From: Ptychodera flava
Lineage: Eukaryota > Hemichordata > Enteropneusta > Ptychoderidae
Direction: 5' to 3'
Length of the DNA: 64,000 nucleotides
NCBI RefSeq assembly: GCF_041260155.1
Contig: NC_091931.1
Coordinates: 23,643,654-23,707,653, forward strand
The notes under the pieces are model-generated. The model made no database searches. It saw only the letters and a program-made list of their open reading frames with translations, and was not told the DNA's origin. Position 1 is the stretch's first letter; each line of letters begins with the position of its first letter. Below are positions 57,401-64,000 of the stretch, piece after piece. Made by a program: the position numbers and the translations under genes.

Positions 57401-60400
57401 TATAGTCGTGAGGCCCCGGCTGTACAGTGGGCAATCTTATGAAGTGAGTCAATTAACCTATATAACATGCTATTTATGTTGCTGGTTAAGTTTTTCATAA
57501 GCCCATCTTAGAGTTTTTGCTGTTCTAGTGCAAAGGTCACATATATGTATCCTTGCGTGAAAATCGATGCATCGTCTGTCGGCGTTTATTAATTCTCCTG
57601 TGTCCTCGTTTCTAATAGGTGCATTGTGCAGCGGAAACCCGAGACCACAGGTGTCGTTGGGTAAGTAAACAATACTAGTTGTTCTCAATAGTAAGCATTG
57701 CTCATTTATTTGCATGTTGTTTTTGTCGCTTTGGTTTGTTGTTTTTTGTTTGTTATTTTTGTATTTGCTTTGTTGAGAAAGGTGGGTGGGAGAACATGAC
57801 TTCCAGGGAGAGGGTACAATGCCATGCTGAAATGCTTCTCTTCATTGAATTCACACCGGGTATCCCCGAAGCCTTTCCATTTGGAAAGGTGCTGGTAAAA
57901 AGTGACGTGCATAGTGCAGTCAACAGCTCAAGTCACCATACGAGGTTATACAGCTTGAACGTTCGATTACGACGACGTTCATTACGACAAAACATGTTGG
58001 CATCATGTTACAATGGTTTGCGTTGACCATTTGACATTAGACGAACCAAACATATTGTCTAAATCGAGGTATTGCCAACACTGCCAGGTGTAATTATCAC
58101 TTATGTGGTAATCATAGAGGAATCAACTCTTCAAAACTTTAAACATTGACGAGCAGGAGATCAGACGTAGACAAAACAATTGAAACACCACCAGATCCAC
58201 ACACACCACGTCTACTATCCTAGGCTACATAGCAACAATCCGAGTTGTATTTTTACATAGTTCCGTCGCAAGAAAGTTTAATGTTTTGAGAAAATAATAG
58301 CAAGTTAAATATTAACAATGCATGAGTGTATGTTTGTCAGTTAAAGACATTTGAAAATGCGAAAACCCTTATATTTGTCAGCAAGCGATACGTCCTAGAC
58401 AGCTAGCGGGCTGTGTTTGGATATGTGCGCTGGTGTTGTTTTGACTGTGTCTGACCTTCTGCTATAAACAATGTTTCAACTTCTGCAGAGTTGATTTCTT
58501 TGTAATTGACCGATAATACCGCCTGGATGATAATTCCGCCTAACATTGTTGACAACAGCTCTATTTTGACAATATTCGAAGTTCGTCTAATGCCAACGGG
58601 TAAACGCAATTCACTGTAAAGTTCTGTTTAAGTTTGAGGTTTACTACTGAGTGTACCACTTAAACCAATCTACTACCCTGCTGCATTTATCAATTTATAT
58701 GGTCAGTAATTTGTTAGAGCTACCTGCATGCCATGACATTACTGAAAGAAACCTTGTACTTTAGACAAGAAAACTCGTATTTCTTTACTTTGAGCGATGT
58801 TAGATGGCAAATTAAAGTTACGATACGTCATATCATCTAATATAGGCAAAACGTTAAACACACGTCGAGCTCTTCGACTAAACTGCAAGGTTTTACGGGT
58901 GACATGATCATGGCAGCCCGTGATGATAGTCCATGTCGAAGATTAACAGTTGTTGAATGGCTCAATTCTAATGCAAGTGTGTCCTCCAATTTTGCCCATA
59001 GGTGACGCAACTTCGGAATGCGACCTCGATAGTTCCTATTGTGCAAAGTTTGGGCTAGAATTTGCCTGCACTGATAATTATGGTCCTCCTCACCGATGCA
59101 GGAATAAAGGAGAAAATGTCATTTGTGATTCGCCCGATATCAAACTACCCGACCCGACCCCGGCTACGACTTTGAAAGTCTTGGCGTACAACGTCTGGGA
59201 GCTTCGATATACTTACTATCAGAAAGGACAGTACGAGCGTACCTGTCGCATTCCGCAGAAAATCTTCGAACTGCACGGCGACCTTGATGTCATCGTATTC
59301 AACGAGGTTTTCATGGGTGGCTGTTTCGCTTTCGACGGTATTTCATTCCGAGATATGCTGGAACAGTATGGCTTCGGCTACATCACGCAAACCGTCGGCG
59401 AAGATGTCTCGCTTCTGCCAATCGCACCGGCCTTGCCTCCAAGTCTGCCGGAAGAAATTTCTGGGTTTGAAAATGGCGGCGTCTTCATCGCCTCTCGTTG
59501 GCCAATTGTCGCCGAAGCCGAGAAAATATTCGAAAATGCCGTTCGCCCATCCGCGGATGCGTTGTCCAACAAGGGCGCCGTGTACGTGAAGATAAGAAAA
59601 GAGGTTGATTCCGAAACGAGGCACTATCACATCTTGGGAACCCATCTTCAGGCTGGCTTTGGTGTGCAAGGGGATGGAGCTAGAGCAGCCCAGGCGAAAG
59701 AGATGCATACTCTGATGAAGGAGCAGAATATCCCCGCTGACGAGCCTGTCATTTACGCCGGAGACCTGAACACCGAGCTCGACGATGCAGACGGTCGTTG
59801 GGATCAAATGTTAGAGGTTCTCGAAGCCAAAATGCCCAATATCGTCGGAGAGCTGGATGTCACATACGACTACGAAAACAATGACCTCAGAGCCGAGCCC
59901 GGCGAAGGAGGAAAGTGGATCGATTACGTCATCTATAGCAACCAGCACGCGATGCCGAACTCTGCCAGTCAGGAATCGATCAAGTACGTTGCTTCAGAAC
60001 CGTTCGAACCCTGCATGGCAGCTCTACCGATATCGCAAACAGACCCAGACGACGGCCTCCTGCCGATACCGATCGAGTTGGGCCAGCATCACTATTCCTA
60101 CCAGAATAGCTGTAGAGATTCCTGGAACGTCACTGATTTATCCGATCACTATGCAGTGTTAGGGGTCTTTGATTTTACGAGCCCGATTGAGCCCGTCCCA
60201 AATCCGACACAACCTCCCATTCCAGGTGAGAGTCCGTTTCATGCGTCTATTCGGTAGGGTATTGCGTAATAGGGGGAACTAGCACGCTGTCACTGGTGTA
60301 CATATAGCGATGGATCGTTACAAGAAAAGACGTTTGACCACGAATGAGTTAAAAACTTAGCAGTTGTCAAAATTTCCTCTCTCGAGATGTCAAACTTCGC

Positions 60401-60621
60401 GTGGTGAAAGCGAACGCTTTCAAGTTTCCTCGAGTTTACATGTTCTGTTTCGATGCGCTTATACACGTCTTCTGACTGTCTCTATGGGTAATAATCTGAA
60501 GTTTGTTATTTTCTTGCCCTCTCTACAGCTGAATGTGAGGATGATAGACCACAGGTCTGGCTCGGTGAGTCTTAAAATCACCTTTTGTTACAACATTTGA
60601 TAGGCCTCCCTGCATCTGCTT

Positions 60622-60654
<33 letters not shown>

Positions 60655-60694
60655 GTAACGATGATGATGATGATGTTGTCGGTGTTGTTGTTGT

Positions 60695-60738
<44 letters not shown>

Positions 60739-60772
60739 GTAACTATGATGATGTTGCCGGTGTTGTTGTTGT

Positions 60773-60819
<47 letters not shown>

Positions 60820-62162
60820 GTTGGTGTTGTTGATGTTACTGTTGATGTTGTTGTTTTTTGTTGTTGTTAATGTCGTTGATGTTATTGTTGTTATTATAAT
60901 TATTATTGACTTTGTCGTTCTGGGTTTCTTTTACCTGTATAGGACATACAACAAACGAATGTAACTTGACACCAGACTACTGTCAGATGTTCGGGCTGGA
61001 GTATGTTTGCAGCGCCCGCTACAACAACTGGGACTTGTGCTATGTCTTCCCTGGTCAAAATGTTCTATGCGCTATACCCAAGTTAACCCTCCCCGACCCG
61101 ACGCCGGCAACTACTTTCAAGGTGCTGGCATACAACGTCTACGAGCTGCGCTATCTGTACTACCAGAGCGGTCAGCATGAGCGCACATGCCGTATTCTTC
61201 CTGAGATATTCACTCGCCATGGTGACCTGGACGCCATCATTTTCAACGAAGCCTTCATGGGCGGTTGCTTCGCCCACCAAGGTGCCTCCTTCCGGCAAAT
61301 GCTGGAATACTACGGATTCAAGTACTACACAGGCACCATCGGGGAAGACCTGTTTCTGCCACCCGAAAATGGAGGCGTCTTCATCGCGTCAAGATGGCCG
61401 ATAAAGCGATGGGATGAAACCGTATACGAGAGCGTGATTGCTCCTTCGGACGATGCTATGGCCGCCAAGGGGGCCATGTATGCGGAAATAGAGAAATCGG
61501 TCGATGGCGAGACGAGAACATATCATGTACTTGGCACTCATCTACAAGCAGGTGACACCGACCGGGGTGGGGACCAGGCGCGACTGAACCAAACCATTGA
61601 GATGCACAATCTGATGCTCAGGCAAAACATCTCCAAGGAGGATGCCGTCATTTACGGGGGTGACTTGAACAACAACATGTACACCAAGCCGGACCTGTTG
61701 GACGATATGCTCGAGGCACTGGAAGCCAATATGCCGGAGATCGTCGGACCGATCAACTGCACCAGCGACAAATGCTACAACGACTTGAACTACGACGGAG
61801 ACGACCCGGTCGGCTGTGCCGAGGGGCGTGATTGGCTGCCCGGCTCATGGATTGACTACGTTCTCTACAGCCACGCCCATCGTCTGCCGTCATCGGCGTC
61901 GCAGGAGTCCATTAAGTACGTTGACGATGCGTTCCCCATCTGTTTTGACGGCATCAGACTGTTCAGTGGGCACCTCTATCCGTACGAAGAAAACTGCAGG
62001 GAAAACAGAACCATCACTGATCTGGCCGACCACTACGCTGTTCTCGGACGATTTGAATATGACTCCAACCCTAAGCCTGAGGATGAGGTGTCATCTGCCA
62101 GCGCAATGTATTCCTCTGTGCTCATGACTTTTGTCTCTCTTTTCCTTCAACGTATTGTGTAA
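54346..62162 (+). CDS. Gene 3: secreted two-domain sphingomyelinase C-like protein (five exons)
   Basis: Predicted splice join: 54346-54418, 57619-57660, 59002-60225, 60529-60564, 60943-62162. This gives 864 residues: signal (1-24), mini-exon, domain A (about 39-446), mini-exon, domain B (459-864) with a GPI-like tail. All introns are phase 1. Both domains keep every catalytic motif. It is the simplest member of the array and may resemble the ancestral A-B gene from which the four-domain genes arose by internal duplication. Its A domain is most like A2 of genes 1 and 2, and its B domain most like B1, while its C-terminus is functionally like B2. The 5' end is shared with gene 2. Confidence 0.85.
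54661..54688. repeat. Perfect short palindrome
   Basis: GTAATATGTAG and CTACATATTAC flank a 6-base loop. It follows a short direct repeat of 'ttgcatgtttccaatg'. Confidence 0.8.
55490..55945. repeat. Degenerate tandem repeat, about 245-bp unit
   Basis: 'ccactgatatgatagctttgaa' near 55640 and 'ccactcatctgatagcgtttga' near 55893 are equivalent points. 'gaccctatttagatttcttaaa' (55546) and 'gaccttattcagctttcttcaa' (55787) are another pair. Confidence 0.55.
57619..57660 (+). CDS. Gene 3 mini-exon 1
   Basis: Fourteen codons between CTAATAG and GTAAGT, phase 1, encoding ALCSGNPRPQVSLG after a split codon. A nearer GTGCAG at 57631 would give 29 nt and break the frame, so the TAG acceptor is preferred. 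The 42-nt length equals that of the matching exons of genes 1 and 2. Confidence 0.78.
57661..59001 (+). other. Gene 3 intron 2
   Basis: Non-coding. It lacks the hairpin element found in intron 2 of genes 1 and 2. Nothing else was recognised. Confidence 0.6.
59002..60225 (+). CDS. Gene 3 exon 3: SMase domain A
   Basis: 408 codons after TTGCCCATAG, ending PPIPG|GTGAGA. Motifs present: LAYNV, FNEVF, FENGGVFIASRWPI, SNKG, LGTHLQAG, GDLNTE, WIDY, SDHYAVLG. The Cys module starts GDATSEC. The type-A Pro loop (LLPIAPALPPSLPEEISG) and Pro-rich tail are present. The loop before the C-terminal HYSYQ segment (QTDPDDGLLPIPIELG) is shorter than in A1 and A2 of genes 1 and 2. Confidence 0.93.
60529..60564 (+). 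CDS. Gene 3 mini-exon 2
   Basis: Twelve codons, CTCTACAG before and GTGAGT after, phase 1, encoding AECEDDRPQVWLG. Confidence 0.85.
60622..60890. repeat. (GAT)n / (GTT)n compound microsatellite
   Basis: Long GAT runs are broken by GGTAAC and GTTGTTGTT segments, arranged as two to three larger repeats. It lies in gene 3 intron 4. The Asp-only or Met-only open frames across it are artefacts. Confidence 0.95.
60943..62162 (+). CDS. Gene 3 exon 5: SMase domain B plus GPI-like tail
   Basis: 406 codons including TAA, after ACCTGTATAG. Motifs present: LAYNV, FNEAF, ENGGVFIASRWPI, AAKG, LGTHLQAG, GDLNNN, WIDY, ADHYAVLG. The type-B Cys pair is present (KCYND, GDDPVGC). The segment RWDETVYESVIAPSDDA is shared with B1, not B2, of genes 1 and 2. 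The tail EDEVSSASAM plus hydrophobic residues ends QRIV and stop, a probable GPI signal unrelated in detail to the gene 1 and 2 tails. Confidence 0.93.
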
Positions 62163-62486
62163 TGACTTTGTATGTAGATCTTGCTGTTGGACAGAATTTG
62201 TATTAGATAACACTTTTGTCGACTTTAATGTTGGTGTTTTTGCCATTGGGATTGGTTTAAGCTAAATGATTGGCAGAGATTAAATCATATAGACAGTGTA
62301 CACGGTTAAATGTCACTTAAAGATAGACTATGTGGGTGACACTAAATCGTCATTTTAAAGAAGGCCTTAATGCAGAACTCTCATTGCGATTGTTAATTTG
62401 TTCAAATTTATAAAGTTAATGTGCTGCAGATCTGTGCAGAAATAACAGACCCCAGTTCGTGATAATATGACCGACCATGGTATCAC

Positions 62487-62850
62487 TTAAGGTAGTATGC
62501 GCCTCGAAAGTGGAAGACTTAAACTTTTGCTCAAACTTTCCTAAAAGAATACTTCAATCATTCTCTTTCAAAAGCAAGAATAAAAATCGGGGGTCGCCGT
62601 GCAACTTTTGGTACTAGAGAAACAAATTACTCAAGATGTACCCATATTTGAAATTCAAAATGGCCGCCATCCCTGTGTTAACTTTATGGAGAAAAAGTAA
62701 AATATTCGATTTTTGAAAAAAACTCAGCCGGTGAAAAGATTTTTCTTACACCAAGAGCTTTAAAATGAACCCCCACAAGTGGTATATCAGAAGAGGATTG
62801 TAAAACTTTGAGAGACCGAATATCTGTCCCCGAGGCGCGGTCTACCTTAA
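62487..62850. mobile_element. GCGCCTCG-family MITE (copy 5), best preserved
   Basis: TTAAGGTAGTATGCGCCTCG at the left and CGAGGCGCGGTCTACCTTAA at the right are near-perfect inverted repeats bounded by TTAA. It is 364 bp and has no coding capacity. Confidence 0.88.
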
Positions 62851-63003
62851 AACTATATTAACAATATCGATTTTATGTTCTGAGGTCTACATTAGTGATT
62901 TTTGGATTCTGAGGATATGTACACTGTCGACTGTTATGAGATAATTCTGTTTTAAATGTCTGGTGCAAGCTTTATTTGAAAATGGTTTCAAAAGTTGACT
63001 TCT

Positions 63004-63253
63004 TTGAGGTAATATGCGCCTCGAAAATAAAAGACTGAAACTTTCGTCAATGAAACTTTCGACCATTCTCTTAAATGGTTGCCACCCCTGTGTTAACTTT
63101 ATGGAGAAAAAATAAAATTTTCGAAAATTAAGACGGTGAAAATCTTTCTTTAATCAAGAGCTTTAAAATGAGCCTCCACAAGTGGTAGATAAGAAGAAAA
63201 TTGCTGAAATTTGAAAGCCCGAATTTCTGTCCAGGAGGCGCGTCCTACCTTAA
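63004..63253. mobile_element. GCGCCTCG-family MITE (copy 6), internally deleted
   Basis: It starts TTGAGGTAATATGCGCCTCG and ends GAGGCGCGTCCTACCTTAA. It is about 250 bp and lacks the 'aataaaaatcgggggtcgcc' segment of copy 5. Confidence 0.85.
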
Positions 63254-64000
63254 AAGTCAAAACAGTCAAAATGTAAGTCTGTTTCATTGATTTTTCTCTT
63301 TACAAATTTTGAGGACACTGCGTTAAAGAGTCTTGAGCAATATATCCTGTCACATCACGATCTGTATAATTGCAATGTTCGTCCTTTGTTAGATTCAGTT
63401 TCACTTTAGCTGTCAGTTCAGAGCTGCATTTTAGCATACTTCATCTTGTTTCATCATCAACTATTAAAATATATTCAAAGAGAGGTCTGTCTTTTTGTAT
63501 AAGTCCTTCAAACAACTTCAAAACGAAGACAAAGTTTGCATGGAGGGGATAATGAATCCTTGTGTACAGAATTTGAGCATGTACTGGCGTCGGTCAAATT
63601 ACTGTCCCTCCACCACATGGAGGGTCTGTCACGTAGTCAAATGAAATAGAACGTCGCAGGGTACGCTGTCATAGTTCAGTTTTGATCATACAAACATATT
63701 TAATCGATTGAATAACCACAGATTGGTCAATAGGATTACACTGTGACTTATCTGTAGGTTCTGATTGCCTGAGAGAGTACCAGCCTCCACAACGTACTTC
63801 TGCCTGTTTGAATTCCATACAAGCAGTGAGCTGGGAGGATTGTCGTTAGCTGGCACGATGTTATTACCTGTGATTCTAAACTAGACAAGGTGGCGAATAG
63901 GTACACGATGCAACACAGGAAAATACCGAAACTGGAGAAATGGACTTACGTTCCTTTTTGAATCTGTAATATTCCCTTTAAAAACGCATTTACCATAGCG

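Larger units (their letters stand above)
54419..57618 (+). other. Gene 3 intron 1
   Basis: The first ~147 bp match gene 2 intron 1; the rest is unrelated. It holds a perfect 11-bp-stem palindrome (54661-54688), a degenerate two-copy repeat of about 245 bp (55490-55945) and no recognised gene. Overlapping open frames near 56473-56733 on both strands resemble nothing known. Confidence 0.6.
62163..64000. other. 3' flank of gene 3; no further gene recognised
   Basis: An ATTAAA at 62279-62284 is a weak candidate poly(A) signal. Two MITEs follow. No homology to the 3' flanks of genes 1 and 2 was seen. Confidence 0.5.

Noticed and set aside
60585..60870. Poly-Asp and poly-Met frames.
   Set aside because: Translation of the GAT microsatellite within an intron.

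Overview
The window is eukaryotic, intron-rich, AT-rich nuclear DNA from an animal, most plausibly a marine invertebrate. Multi-exon genes with GT-AG introns, GPI-type C-termini, AATAAA signals, many small inverted-repeat elements and microsatellites support this. One nested element has long arms of 15-bp tandem repeats, as in the TU foldback elements known from sea urchins, which hints at a deuterostome. The species cannot be fixed from sequence alone.

The only recognisable genes are three tandem, plus-strand genes for secreted, multi-domain sphingomyelinase C-like enzymes (endonuclease/exonuclease/phosphatase fold, bacterial-type neutral SMase C family). Gene 1 (exons 15619-32757) and gene 2 (36445-48970) each carry four SMase domains; gene 3 (54346-62162) carries two. 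Each catalytic domain is one uninterrupted 1.1-1.3 kb exon preceded by a 36-48 nt mini-exon. Every intron is phase 1. Spliced lengths by hand are 1700, 1697 and 864 residues. All ten domains keep the expected catalytic residues. Two types, A (Pro-rich tail, variable loop) and B (extra Cys pair), strictly alternate: A-B-A-B, A-B-A-B, A-B. Each gene starts with a signal-peptide exon and ends in a hydrophobic GPI-like tail, so the products are probably strings of phosphodiesterase domains tethered outside the cell, acting on sphingomyelin or a related phospholipid.

Layout: 1-15.6 kb shows no recognisable gene, only repeats. 15.6-32.8 kb is gene 1, with a 7.9 kb first intron full of transposon-like elements. 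32.8-36.4 kb is intergenic. 36.4-49.0 kb is gene 2. 49.0-54.3 kb is a longer, insertion-bearing copy of the earlier intergenic region. 54.3-62.2 kb is gene 3. 62.2-64 kb holds two MITEs and no gene.

The block from about 22,990 to 36,660 was duplicated in tandem to give about 36,660 to 54,565, with breakpoints inside first introns. As a result gene 2 appears to be a chimera: promoter and signal exon of gene-3 type joined to the body of gene 1. Insertions present in only one copy (a 1.94 kb element with 31-bp perfect inverted repeats and a 5-bp target duplication; a 258-bp insert with a 9-bp duplication; a TTAA-targeted MITE) allow empty and filled sites to be compared within the window.
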